Below are positions 33,846 to 45,221 of a DNA stretch of 64,000 nucleotides, one piece after another; the first letter of the stretch is position 1; each line of letters begins with the position of its first letter. Made by a program: the position numbers and the translations under genes. The notes below the pieces were generated by a model. That model made no database searches, had not been told where the DNA came from, and saw only the letters and a list, made by a program, of their open reading frames with translations. The stretch is from Ctena decussata (Eukaryota; Mollusca; Bivalvia; Lucinida; Lucinidae): contig OZ022499.1 in the NCBI GenBank assembly GCA_963989385.1, positions 33,782,993-33,846,992 on the forward strand. Reading direction: 5' to 3'.

Positions 33846-34055
33846 GAGTCGCAACATGACAAAACAAACAAAGTGGCATGTGCGCCAAGCAAAGACTCAG
33901 ATCAGTCTTTTCTGTCCGCATGGAGCTAACTTAAACCCTTAGCTACCTTTTAAATGCACAACAAAGACTCTGACCAGACTGGACGGAGGCCAGGCTGATC
34001 TGAGTCTCGCTGGACATATATGTGCCAATTTGTTGGTTTTGTCATGTCGTGGCTC
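33846..34055. mobile_element. Foldback MITE 'GCCGCGACATGA' family, copy 5
   Basis: Equivalent to the copy at 11376-11603. One internal stretch (CAGCCTAGGCATCC region) is deleted. Confidence 0.8.
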
Positions 34056-34187
34056 ACATATAGCACTATGACACCTTCGTCAGTTCCTGTAAATTTTTGT
34101 CACAAGTCCATTTGTCCCATATGACTTTAGGAGTAATCTTGTCTGTGTCAACAAAGTATGCTCAAGTGTGTCAGTTAATCCAGTTAG

Positions 34188-34335
34188 AATATCTACAGTC
34201 TTTTTTTTTAAACCAAAGGCAGCGAATATGTACAGTTTTTTTTTTTTAAATCAAAGGCAGCGAATATCTACAGTCTTTTTTTTTTAATCAAAGGCAGCGA
34301 ATATCTACAGTCTTTTTTTAATCAAAGGCAGCAAG
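34188..34335. repeat. ~45-bp minisatellite, four copies
   Basis: Unit: ATCTACAGTC, a T run, then AATCAAAGGCAGCGA. Segment A has one copy at the equivalent place (about 11711), so the expansion is private to segment B. Confidence 0.85.
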
Positions 34336-34437
34336 AGCACTCTCAGCTGTCACACGACATTGAAACAACATTGTATAACATTGATACAATGTTGTTTCAT
34401 CATTGCATGCCTACTGGGTAATTGGCATACTTGTTTC

Positions 34438-35087
34438 TCAGTCACCAGGAATGGTTGTTTGTCTAGGTGCCACCTCACATTTCTTATTGTAGCTCCCACA
34501 TTGCCATCTACCTTGCTCGTTTGGCTTTTTCAAGCATATGAAGCAAAACTTCTGCTTACAGGGGCATTCCATATGCTTGCATGCATCTTTATGTTGTATC
34601 AGGAGCCCGCACTTTGGGCAGGCGCGAACATCCGGGCAGTTGGGCACTCCAACAACGGTTTTCGTCGGACACGTTTTCAGGATTCTTATCCTTGGATCTT
34701 GACCAGTACAGCTAGCGTTCCCCCAATCAGTCGTATCTTTTGTGAGCCATGGTTTAAGGCAATACCAACAGAAATCAAAGGACCTCTTCTTCTTTTTTGT
34801 ACAAATTTGACAGACTACCCAGCGATCCCCCTTATTTCGCCTTTCACAGAATGACCTACATCCTGGGCATTCCTGAATCCCAACGGCCTTCAACAAATAA
34901 TTAGCCGCAATCTTTGTTTCGAATTCTTCAATTTCTGCCTTGGTCAAAACACCAAGCCGTTTAATGGTGGAGAATTCCCAAAGCTGGTCGCAGAATGGGT
35001 CAGTTGGTTTTCCCTTGTATGGGCATCGAAACTCAAACATGCCTGCCGTTAAGTGGCTTCGACAAAAAGCTGTCAGGGACTCAGGAC
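34438..35087 (-). CDS. RBR E3 ubiquitin ligase, last exon (RING1 end, IBR, RING2)
   Basis: A ubiquitin-transfer enzyme of the RING-between-RING class, expected in cytoplasm or nucleus, where RBR ligases take ubiquitin from an E2 onto a RING2 cysteine and then onto a substrate. The exon starts after acceptor ATTTTCAG (AG at 35089-35088). It first encodes the rest of RING1 (ESLTAFCRSHLTAGM, EFRCPYKG). Numbered from the first Met (35040), the IBR covers about residues 58-97 (ECPGCRSFC, VVCQIC, FDFCWYCL). RING2 covers about 135-171 (ACPKCG, then DACKHMECPCKQKFCFICL), with C154 in the catalytic position. The end is RQTTIPGD and a stop. Phase-1 joining to 43888-43643 restores an uninterrupted RING1. 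A nearly identical fragment is at 11853-12231. Its substrate is unknown. Confidence 0.88.
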
Positions 35088-35099
35088 CTGAAAATTTTG

Positions 35100-35239
35100 A
35101 TCAAACTGGCTGAATAATGAAGACTTGCCCACAGAAAGGATATGTGGTTGTAATTCAAATTAAACGAACATAGAGTATTCAAATAAAAAACACAGATGCC
35201 CCACCTAGTGCATTGCGTAAGATGGCGCCTTGATTAAGG
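35100..35239. other. Start of the large RBR intron
   Basis: Intronic AT-rich sequence directly upstream (in gene direction) of the last-exon acceptor. Confidence 0.5.
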
Positions 35240-35684
35240 TACTGCGGACACGAACATGTTTTCACTATAGCCTGTGCACAAAGTTTAAGCGCGCAGCGTG
35301 ACCTTGACCGTTCAGCTGGCGACAAAGTTCTTGCACGCGACACATATCGTCTTGTCATGATGATCACTGATGCGAAATAATTTTCAAATCCCCAAGAAGC
35401 AGGGCAAAGTTATGGACCGGACACGATTCTGGTAACACACAAACACACGCACCAACACACGCACGCACGGACATGGTAAAAGCTGCAGTATGTCCTTTCG
35501 CCAATTCATAGCGAAGGCATAAATAATTTCGAAATTTCACCAAGCACGTCAAAGTTATGGCCGGATACGAACAGTTTTTTTTTTTCTGTAGCCTGCGCGC
35601 AAAGTTTAAGTGCTGACTGTGACCTTGGCCTTTTTAGCTAGCAACTTGGTTCTTGCAAGCGACAGATCGTCTTGACATGATAAT
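35240..35684. repeat. Tandem-repeat array, left part (split by 7.65-kb insertion)
   Basis: Units with 'ATGTTTTCACTATAGCCTG', 'CGACACATATCGTCTTG' and 'AAAGTTATGGACCGGACACG' occur about twice here. The third unit stops at TCTTGACATGATAAT. Its missing remainder continues at 43336 (TTAGGTCAAATAATTTTGAT), where further units follow. Confidence 0.75.
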
Positions 35685-36604
35685 TTCACACCGGGTAGGC
35701 GGCAATCCTGAACACTCGCGGCAATCCAGAACGCGTATCAAATATTTACGCGACGAGTTAGGGTAACTCAGTTTAACATGTTTTATTTCATTTAATCGAA
35801 CGGTTTTCGGTAAAACATTTATTACTGGTCTGAAGCAGCATGTCTGAAAATTTCCCTGAAGAAGAATTTTCTTCACAAAGTCTTTACTAAATGTCGCACT
35901 GCCTACTTACATTTTGACCATGAAATTTTAGACTGGCAAATTCAGATTTCTGGCTTATATTCCAAATTATTCAAGGTCAAATTAAATAAAACACAGCCTT
36001 CTGATAAACTTGAATGTCTTTCCTAAACACCTGTAAAAGTTCTATGTTCTACGTTTAATTTTCACCGTACTTGGAGGGGGATGAAAATGCAAGGGTAAAA
36101 ACTTCTGGCAATCGAAAACGCTGTTTTCTAAAATCGGTTGCAATCGACTAACGCAGGGCGTGGCAATCGATGACGAAGAAGTTGTATAACAAACTGTTTC
36201 TAGATAAAGCTATGCTGCATTATTTTTCATTTAATGACATGCGCGGTCAAGATTGAGTGTTTCTGTTAACAGACACGAGATGGCACTGAAATCCATGTAT
36301 GTCTTGAAGAAGAGTTATGCCTGGAAACGTTCAAATATATTCTATAGGGGTAAAAGCCTTTTGCTTGTTTTTGTCGCTGAAATTGTTGTTCTTGTTATTG
36401 ATTTGTTGTCGAGAATGTTGTAATTATTGTTGTCGTTTTTTTCAGGTCATTTTCAAAATCAGACTCTCGAAAAACACAACGAAGCGTAGTACATGTATTA
36501 TTGCTCTAAATACCCATCGTTCCCCAATATAACACAGTGTCACTATATATTGTTGCTGTTGTGATTATTGTTATTCCTGCTGTCAGGCTCAACGTAGATC
36601 AATA

Positions 36605-38600
36605 TACGAATTCCATGAATCAATTTGCTAGCACGAGATTTGCCATTTATCAACGAATACCTTGGCAGGTATTCGAATCCCATGCATGGTATTGTCCAGC
36701 TTGGTATCGGGTACATATACCCTAAGGTTCGCCATTCGACAAATTTCATACATGGTATCTGAATCTTATGCATTATATTGCTCACCATGGTATTGTGTAG
36801 CATTGGATTTGCCATTCGATGGATACCAAGAATGGTATTCAAATCCCATTCATGAAATTGCACAGCATGATGTCAACTAGCAAGTCTAGCATGGGGTTCA
36901 TTATTTATGTATTCGAAATGCATACATAGTATTGCCCAGCATGGTATTGGATACATGGAGTTCACCATTCGACGAATCCCCCTGCATGGTATTTTGCTCA
37001 GTATTTTATTGGTTAATATGGGGTTTGCCAGTCGATAAACCTCATGCAGACCAGTATTCAAATCACATGCATGCTATTACTCAGCAAGGTATTGGCTAGA
37101 TTTAGTTTCGTCATTCGATAAAATCCTTACATGGAATTTGAATGCACAGCATGGCATTGGGTTGAACGTTTGCTTTTTGGCATTTGATGATGTCTATTTG
37201 TTGATGGTGTGCAGAAACAATTCATACAAGGTCCAGCTAATCAACATCTGTTTTACTTATATAAGAAATAAAAAGTTTTACAATGTTCCAAATCGACGTT
37301 GCCAAGGTAATAGAAACACCGAACCGTCAGTGAATTTATCTAAAAACATTTTCAAAGCAAATTATCTACCTTTAGCAAAGGTGCATACTAAGAATCCATA
37401 CAAATTATAGGTAACCTATATCTGGTCTACCAATGCTTAAAACAAAAATTTATTCTTTGTTCCAAATTTACGTTACCATGGCAACCAAAATGTCAAACTG
37501 TAAGCAACCGTACATAAAAATATAGCATTTTAGCACTACATTATTTCTCTTTAGCAGAGGTGTATATCAGTATTCCTACAGAATCAAAATAACTCATATT
37601 TGCTTTTCTCATACTGGAAATAAAAAGTTTTACAATGTTCCTAATTTACGTTACCATGTCCACTTTGGTCATCATGGAAACCAGGAAAATGCAACATTGT
37701 AAAACTTTTATTTATTTTTTTGCGTTACCAACACAAGATCCTAGTGTATGCACCATATGCTCTCTCCTTGCGTCCCAGTTTTGCTGTTGCGAGATAATTG
37801 AGACGGAAATTCCTCGTTTTCAGCCAGCAGAAAACTTGCTTGACACTGTTCCTGTTGGTTACCATGGAAACACATTCTGTGTGTTTGTATTTACTTTTTG
37901 ATGCATGCTTATAAAAGCTCATACACGATTTGATCTCATCAAATAGATTAATTTATATGACTATTTAAAATTGGTCTGATTTATAGTCTTCAAAATTATA
38001 ATTTTTCATGTTTCAAAACAAAAAGAGAAGAAATCCTGCTTCTGGAGGCAAAAACTACTCTCGGCCGTTGCCATGGCAACGATGTGACTTTCCCTTTGCG
38101 ACTAATTTAACATAAAGAAACAAATGCACTAAACATTTTTAGTATTCTGAAAAGGTCACTCGTCACCTTTTCTATAGGACCTGCCTGATTCTTAGGGAGG
38201 AGTGCTAATTAAAGACCATGCATGGGATTCGTCGAATGGCAAACTTGTGCTAGCCAATACGATACTGGCCAATATCATGCATGGGAATTGTCAAAAACCA
38301 AATGCGATAATGGTCAATACCGTGCATGGGATTCGCATATTTAAAAAAAAATCCCATGCTTGGCAAAACCATGCTTGGAAATACCAGAATTGAAGTTAAA
38401 ATATCATGCATGGGATTCGTCGAATTACAAGCTCATGTTGGGTAATTACATGCATAGGAATCGTTTACCATGCACAGGATTCGCCAAATGGCAAACTACA
38501 TAATAGCCAGTACCATACTGGACCATACCATACATGAAATTTAAATGCAATGCAAGATATTCTTCAGAATTTAATGGCGAATCCTATGCTATCCAATATC
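36605..38600. repeat. ~2-kb imperfect palindrome of CATGCATGG minisatellite arms
   Basis: The left arm (36605-37150) repeats degenerate units with CCATTCGACAAAT and CCCATGCATGGTATTG. The right arm (38205-38600) repeats the inverse (CATGCATGGGATTCGTCGAA). The middle has three units of about 180 bp with AAAAGTTTTACAATGTTCC and a hairpin centred near 37665 in which that word is inverted. Open frames within it are repeat translations. Confidence 0.65.
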
Positions 38601-39565
38601 AAGCACTCAAACATGCCTGCATGCACACACGCTCGTCAACATACACCACAGGTAGTCCATACTTTTTATGCCATTTTTACTGTTTTACTGTCTACTGTGT
38701 CCTGTTAACTGTCACTGCTTCCTGTCTATTTAAGGTCTACTGCAAGATCGAATTTGTGCATATGCAAGAACATGGGCAAATGCTATGGATGTATTTGCGT
38801 ACTAATGCACATCAGATGCACAAAATTTATGTGGTTGTAAAACAGTAGACAGGACGCCGTAGAAAGTAGACAGTGAACAGCACACAGCAGAGAGTGAGAA
38901 ATAGGAAAAAAAAGACAGCATATGTTCTTGCAGATATACAAATTTCTATCGCAGTACAGTGGACAGGAAACAGCAACGTTTTTCAGTTCGGACATATTTC
39001 AGGAACGACAACCGGTGCACCTGTTCTCAGAGTAGGCGCGCAATAAATTTATAAAAACGTGAAATTAATTTTTTTTTGGAAATGCAAATTTTCTTTATTT
39101 CATGCATCATAATGTATCTTAAGAACCATATGGCAAAATATCTGCATTCGGAGAGGATTCTATTATTAGCTTCCAGCCTCTCCAAAGGCCAAGGGGTACA
39201 CTAAAGGAGTAATATTAGGAGCTACCCTTCGTTAGGAAAACTGCAAATAATGTATATGAGAAACTGTTAAAAGTAATGTCTGTGAAACATTTTAGCCCAT
39301 TAAAATGTTGTTCAAAGAAAAACAGTAGATACTACTAAACTAACAAATCCCCAACTATAAGAATGTTAAGAAATGCATGTACTCATGCATTAGTTAACTC
39401 TAAAGAGGCGTAAAGCATTGACTTCCTTTTTCGTCAGAACAAAAAGAAAGAGGCTCTTGTGAATATTTTCATATCAACAGGTTGCAGCACCAACGCGTGT
39501 GAAATTATCAAGGAAAGAAATAAGATAATAGAAAAAAGTAACAGCTGTAGAATAAATTTACTTGA
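38601..39565. other. AT-rich interior of the 7.65-kb element
   Basis: Contains recurrent GTCTACTG words around 38680-38870 and otherwise unassigned sequence. Confidence 0.35.
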
Positions 39566-40255
39566 GTAACGTAGCTTACATAATAAGTAAGTATAACAAG
39601 TAAATAAAGGATATAAAAATCTAAACACCAATAGCATTAAAAATGTATTCTATTCTTACTGAGAATAATATCACTCGTTATTAACAATTTTCAAAACTGC
39701 TTTACCAATTTCATTAACTCAAAAACATAAAATTATATCACAGAAAAGGAACAAGTACTGATTCGTATACTGACAGAAGCATATATATCAGTGTCACTGT
39801 CAACAGCATTCGCCTTTTTGCAAAAGTTACATATATTCTTTTAAAAGATTTTGTATAATATTTTTCTTTCTGTCATAGTTTCAATTAATTTAGATACTTT
39901 GTATACTACAAGACTACAGTGAATCTGTAAGGTACGCTATCAAATTATATGAACAAGCCTGTCGTAAGTTTCAGGTGATCCCGTCCACTATTCTTTGTAT
40001 TGACGTTAGACCTTTAATTCAAATGCATAGGCTAAAATAGTTTATACCAAGTGTAGAAGGAACTGTAGACCAATTTGCTATCTGTTCATTATATATTGGT
40101 AACATTACTTACACATCAAATGACTAGACAATAAAGAAATTCATATGAAACACGGAATTAAATGATTCGAGAATAATTATATGTTTGAGAAAATTTGAAG
40201 TTTCTGTTGAAAGGATTTTATTTTTCATTGCCATTGAAAATTGTCAGAACATTGC

Positions 40256-40570
40256 CATGCTCAGATACCAATGACGTCATAGATATTTTACCACAGCGCT
40301 TTGGAATAACTCAGTGTTATGAGTCTGCTAGGATACTGGTATTTTCTTGAAGCGCTGAGCTGGCATACTTGAATTTTCACAGAGCGCTCAGTATAGTATC
40401 TGCTAGGATACTTGTAGTTTCGGTGAGCACTCAGTAAAGTGCCTCTGCTAGAATACTTGTATTTCCGAAGAGTATTTCTGAAGAGCGCGCAGAATGACGT
40501 TTAGAGGACATCAGTATGAACACTCAGTTGCTATGGTACAGATCTATGACGTCATTGGTATCGGAGCATG
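40256..40570. mobile_element. Small TIR element with TGACGTCA in its ends
   Basis: Twenty-nine-base inverted ends (40256-40284 and 40542-40570), each containing ATACCAATGACGTCATAGAT, enclose three to four degenerate units of about 65 bp (GAGCGCTCAGTATAGTATCTG and relatives). No coding capacity. Confidence 0.7.
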
Positions 40571-40613
40571 GCAAACAGTGTTTGCCGGCAAACACAGTGT
40601 TTGCCATGCTCCG
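40562..40613. repeat. 52-bp loopless hairpin
   Basis: CGGAGCATGGCAAACA..GTTTGCC is followed immediately by GGCAAACAC..TTTGCCATGCTCCG. The arms are complementary apart from a 1-2 base offset. It could extrude as a cruciform. Confidence 0.85.
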
Positions 40614-40887
40614 TCAACTGTTTGCTATGAGAGAGAGAGAGAGACGGGGATATGCCGACACAGAGGCCGACACCAACATGATCCGCACTACAACAATACT
40701 TCCCGGTCCCCGCCCCCTCCCCCACCTCCCTCACCTTTGTTTGAGGAACATAATGAGAAAAGTATATCCGCCGAGAAAGCAGTTGGTAAGCTATGTAACC
40801 ATGAATAACTAGTTTCATACTTTGTTTTGACGTTGTCTACTTTAATTCTCTGACGTGTGGAAATCGGAGCAATTATATCTTAATTAA

Positions 40888-41178
40888 GGTGTATGGGTAC
40901 ACTTTCAAGTTTTCCGCCACTGTCAGAAAGGGGAGCAACCTTTGTGACATCCTGTTTGTTTCCCTGGACGACAGATCAATATCCGCATGAGGTCTACTCC
41001 AACAAGAGGCAATTTGCTCAAAGGAGCAAATTCTTTTGAATGTCGAACCTTATTAGTAGCTGTTCTCCTAAATGAAAGAATTTGCTCCAAGGGAAGAACA
41101 TTCTTTTAATTAAGTATTGAGAAAAGAGGTAAAAATAAAGATGCCAACTTATTTTAACTGAACGTGTACGCATTCCCT
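40888..41178. mobile_element. TTAA-flanked MITE, copy 6
   Basis: TTAA then GGTGTATGGGTACAC at the left and diverged GTACGCATTCCCT at the right. The core palindromes CAATTTGCTCAAAGGAGCAAA and GAATTTGCTCCAAGGG are recognisable. Confidence 0.7.
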
Positions 41179-41929
41179 CAATTTATGTAACACACTTAAA
41201 GTCAACAGGTTATTTTATGTTTTCAATGTTGAATAAATATCACAGCATAAGCTGGTGCCGGCTTGGTTTTTATAAGCTCGCGAGGTCATCTTATTTCTTA
41301 TGAAGTAAGCATGTCAGAACACTTAATATAATCATACGATAAATATTTTCATACAAAGTCACATTTTTTTACTTATCTAAACTACGATGCTCAGTGTAAC
41401 AATGATGGGAATCAGAAAATCGACAATTAGCGGACTGTGTAAACCGGAAGTAGCAGGACTTAAAGAGAGAATATGCAAGACTAAGAACACTAACTGCTGT
41501 AATTCTTATTTGGCATAACTTCAACAGCAGTTCTGGAACAAGGGCAAAATACTCATAACGTAGCTTACATAACGTAGCTTACATCATACGATATAATTAT
41601 GCATACGTCAATAAACGAACTAGCAAGTCGAAAGTTTTTGTTAGTTTTGCACTACCCTTGTGAGCATATCGATCATAAATGTACCAACATTCCCCCCTTT
41701 TCTGTAGATTTTTCACAATTGCGATAACGTAGCTTACATCCTTATCCATTCTGCTAAACGTGTAATTTTCAGAGAAAAAAATCTTCAAATTTTAAGCGGT
41801 CAATGCACCCATATAGTTGCTATCGAATTTGACAATCATACATGTTTGTTTTAAGGATTAACTTGGAAGCGAAACACTTGTTTATTGCTTGCTAACTATT
41901 CAGTATCATGCGGGTGACGTAGCTTACAT

Positions 41930-42840
41930 ACAACTTGGCGACAGTGCAGATGAAAAAAAATCTTTCCCCAGGGAGATGTGATTTATAGAATGGTACTTTA
42001 GGTCTGCCTATTCACATATTCTGTTCACTTTAGAAGCATAATTTCTTTGCATTTATCATATATTTTGCGGAAAGGGGGATGCACTTGTTCGTACCATGCA
42101 GAAAGACATGTGTTTTATGCCTTTTTTGGCCTGTTCAAGCATCGAGAATGGAAAAACTTGTCAATGTGATGCTTTAATTCGGAACTGAAAATGAGGAACA
42201 CATCTAGGGGCTGGAATGGAAGTATGTTTAAGCCATGTGAAATGTTTTTGAATAAGCGTTTGGACTATAAGACATCGAATATTAACACTTGTTTGTCTAT
42301 TCTGAGAATAGGTGCGGTGGCTGAATCACAGCGTCTCTACTGGTGCCTGATACGCCTCTCTTAAGTTTGAATTTCAAACTTAAAACAAACAGTACATTAC
42401 ATTATTGACTACCCCTCGTTTTGCTTCCTATAACGTACATAGAAAGTAGAGGTTTGTAAGACTGAACATTGGTTATCATAATTTCTGCTTAAAGCATATA
42501 TGGTTGGTTCTCATTTAATTGTCTCAATGGGGCAATTATAATGAGCACCATAGTTTATGTTTTAAGAGAACGTTCTTACAAGGAACATTTATCATATAAC
42601 AAGAGCATTAGCGAAATGAGTCAAAATATCGATGGTTGAATAAGTTTGCTTTATTCTGTTGATTCCAGAAGTTAATTAGTTTTTGGAAAGAACATGCTCC
42701 ACAATAGTAAGATGTATCCCAAGTGTACATAAGTTGCACGTTTAATGCCTGGCGCCATTTGTAGGAATAAATAAATTAATAAAAAGAAACACATTCTACA
42801 GGTTCTTGGCTAAATCTGAATTAAAATCGGCAGAAGCTAT
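41930..42840. other. Interior of the 7.65-kb element, unassigned
   Basis: AT-rich sequence with no repeat family or gene recognised. Confidence 0.35.
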
Positions 42841-43335
42841 AAATGTTCATCGATTGCCTTTCAAACATTTGTTTGACGTCAGGCGATTGCCATGAACACC
42901 GTTTTCGATTGCCGCCGTTCTCTACCCTATTGTTTTCAAATCGATGTAACTTCGTTTGTGTACAAGACAGAGTCAAATGAATACGCACAGTCTGTCTAGA
43001 AAAAAATAAATTTTATCTGTATATCATGAAAATGATCAAAATGTGTAGCAAACTTGAACATTTTGGTCTATTTTGTTGTTTTGGGGGTTTAAAAGTCACA
43101 GATTTTACGTTTACGCCTAAACTACAAGCAACTTAATAAGAATTCAACAACTAAGATTTGTGAGGAATATCTTTGAACATATCTAAAAGTCGTGACATAG
43201 TTACCTTTATTTGTTAACTGATTCTTCCTGCTGAAAAAAGAAGTTTTGTCGACTCATCCTAAACAGTCGTGTAAATTTTTGACCTGCGTTCGTGATTGCC
43301 GCGAGTGTTCAGGATTGCCGCCTACCCGGTGTGAA

Positions 43336-43632
43336 TTTATTAGGTCAAATAATTTTGATATCTCACCATGTTGGACAAAGTTTTGAACATGTTTTCACTA
43401 TGGCTTATACACAAAGTTTACGTGCATAATATGACCTTGGCCTTTGACCTAGCGACATGATTCTTGCACCAGACACATCATCTTATCATGAGCCAAATAG
43501 TGTTGAAATCCCGCCATGGAGGACAAAGTTATGGGCCGGACACATTATTAGTAACCCACAAACTCGGACAGGGCAAAAACTGTATGCCCTTCCGCCATTT
43601 CATGGCGGGGAGGGGGCATTAGATACTGTAAG
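43336..43632. repeat. Tandem-repeat array, right part
   Basis: Continues the interrupted unit (TTAGGTCAAATAATTTTGAT) and adds another with ATGTTTTCACTATGGCTTA and AAAGTTATGGGCCGGACAC. It ends with CCATTTCATGGCGGGGAGG next to the RBR exon. Confidence 0.75.
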
Positions 43633-43642
43633 CTTAAGTTAC

Positions 43643-43888
43643 CTATGGCATGTTTGCATGGCATCAATGCTCTTTGACCGCCCTCTTCATCATCCAAGGT
43701 AAACATATCCGGTAGATCTGTAAGCTCGACATCAGGCCCGTATGCTTTCGGAACGTAAGGTTCCTGATCAAGTTGTTCGGATCCACCCAGGAGGCGTAGA
43801 ACTAGGAAAAGATTGCCCTCATCTTGAATGTCGTAATCAGACAGGTACTGGGCTTCTCCATACTCATCTAAAGAGCGCAGTTCCTTGC
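43643..43888 (-). CDS. RBR E3 ubiquitin ligase, internal exon (ubiquitin-like C-half, linker, RING1 start)
   Basis: A 246-bp exon open in one frame, with acceptor TTTTTATCACAATTAG (AG at 43890-43889) and donor GTAACT (43642-43637). Both junctions are phase 1. It encodes the second half of a ubiquitin-like fold (KELRSLDEYGEAQYLSDYDI, then EGNLFLVLRLLGG). The LVLRLLGG strand matches the C-terminal LVLRLRGG of ubiquitin itself. An acidic linker follows (VELTDLPDMFTLDDEEGG), then RALMPCKHAIG, the start of RING1. The last exon continues it directly as PESLTAFC. In RBR ligases an attached ubiquitin-like domain commonly tunes activity. This joining is inferred from sequence, not from a transcript. 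Confidence 0.85.
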
Positions 43889-45221
43889 CTAATTGTGATA
43901 AAAACGAAACAAATATTATTTTGGTTCAAGCCATAAAAACTAGGCGCCATTGCCCTAACAGGGGTATAGATAGATTGCTTGATTAGTTCCTTAGGAGACC
44001 CAGGAGGCCCAGCGGAACGAATCCATACGTGCACACTCCTGGCACCGAGTCTTGTCTGTCCGTCCCCTGTGAGATTGCTGCAAGTTGTTCAAAAACGGAA
44101 CATTTGGTGCGAAATTTTATAAAAATCGTTCAGAAATAATAATAATAATAATAATAGTAATAATAATAATAATAACAATAATAATAATAAAGAAACATAA
44201 CTAAGTTTGTATCTGAAAAAATCAAACAACAGTTATATATAAAAAATAAAAATAATAATGCATAAATAACAATTAAACCTTTCTGTTGCAAAGAAACAAG
44301 GTAGTTTTTAAGGCAAATTTAAAATAGTTTGGTGTTTGTTTAGCTGCCAAAGAAAATAAACACACTAAAAAGTGGGTACATGGCGTTGAAAAGGTCTCAC
44401 AGTGATGTCAGTGCGACGTTGATATCGTATTGACGTCAACATGACGAAGTTTCGACGTCATCTGCCTGTGAGGTAGAAATGAATTATTGAGCTATGTATA
44501 CTTAATTGATTATGTAATAAGGACATCACCAGCTCGCTAAAATTGCTGAAACAGCGGTCTTCTTGACAGCCTCTGTGCTATGAACCTCATCACATTTTGA
44601 TGAAACTTGTATCAATTCTCAGCTCGAAAATAAAAAGCCATTAACTTTTGGAGCCTTTTCCTTTAACTTTCAAAATAATCTATTGATCATTTGTTTGCCT
44701 TTTTAGTACCATTTTATAATATTCGTCTATGGCTGAAATCAGTATGTGATAAGATTATATAATATACAAAGCATACACAAAGGTGCATACTTCTGTCGAA
44801 ATCGGAAGTAGGTTAATGTTTCTTTTCCTTTGCGCATCATGAACACCAGATGGTACTTTATACTTGTATAAACTTTAAACAAGAAAGCATAACGGTTTTA
44901 AAATATGAAGCAGGCTCGAAATATTACAGAATAACTATGATAAATATATAAAGGGGCATAAGTCTGTCAAAACCAGAAGTAGTTCGATGGTTCTTTAGAA
45001 GTTAGACCTCTAAATGTGATTTTAACATTCGTTCGGAAAAAAGAACGACCCCAAACATACAGAAACATAGATTTGATGTATATAGGCGATGTGCAGCGGT
45101 TGAAGCCTCGGGGATCATCGTTATGAGAACTGAAACATCAACAGCTTGAAGCCAGGGTGTCACTTGCACACGTATATCGTCTAATCATGTTCTTTGTGCA
45201 TTGTAGAAGTAGAAAACTTAC
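43889..45221. other. RBR intron between ubiquitin-like exons
   Basis: About 1.3 kb of AT-rich intron with an AAT microsatellite (44135-44190) and two diverged copies of a short block near 44750 and 44945. No exon recognised. Confidence 0.6.
44135..44190. repeat. (AAT)n microsatellite
   Basis: Nearly continuous AAT repeat with two interruptions. Confidence 0.95.

Larger units (their letters stand above)
30578..34830. repeat. Segment B of the large duplication (partner 843-12231)
   Basis: Shorter copy of segment A with the same block order. It lacks the Tc1-like, pearl-like, tandem-core and 217-bp MITE insertions of A. It has its own insertions: a palindrome at 31985-32128, a TTAA MITE at 33262, a SINE tail at 33713 and an expanded 45-bp repeat at 34200. 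The RBR last exon continues intact beyond the matched part. Confidence 0.8.
39567..41929 (+). repeat. Dispersed 15-bp word TAACGTAGCTTACAT, five copies
   Basis: Exact copies start at 39567, 41556, 41570 and 41725, and one with a single change (TGACGTAGCTTACAT) at 41915, all on the same strand. The flanks are unrelated except for the adjacent pair at 41556/41570. A protein-binding site is possible, but nothing proves it. Confidence 0.75.
35685..43335. mobile_element. 7.65-kb non-coding TIR element with GGCAATC motifs
   Basis: The ends mirror each other over about 80 bp, starting TTCACACCGGGTAGGCGGCA and continuing with CGGCAATC, GAACGC and ATTTAC words (35685-35775 and the inverse of 43245-43335). 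Both subterminal regions repeat GGCAATCGAAAACG and GGCAATCGATGA about 430-490 bp inward (36110-36175 and 42849-42920). The element interrupts a tandem-repeat unit, so it is an insertion. No transposase or other long frame is inside. It contains a 2-kb palindrome, a small TIR element, a TTAA MITE and five copies of a 14-bp word. It lies in an intron of the RBR gene. No clear target duplication was found, and the superfamily is unknown. Confidence 0.72.

Noticed and set aside
34360..34854. Plus-strand proteins over the RBR exon (also 11796-12476)
   Set aside because: They are antisense shadows of the cysteine-rich RING2/IBR coding sequence.
38640..38900. Palindrome built on GTCTACTG words
   Set aside because: The words recur on both strands but the arms do not align beyond the short motif.
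35685..43335. Polinton/Maverick-type giant transposon
   Set aside because: No polymerase, integrase, protease or capsid-like frame is present, and no 6-bp target duplication was found.
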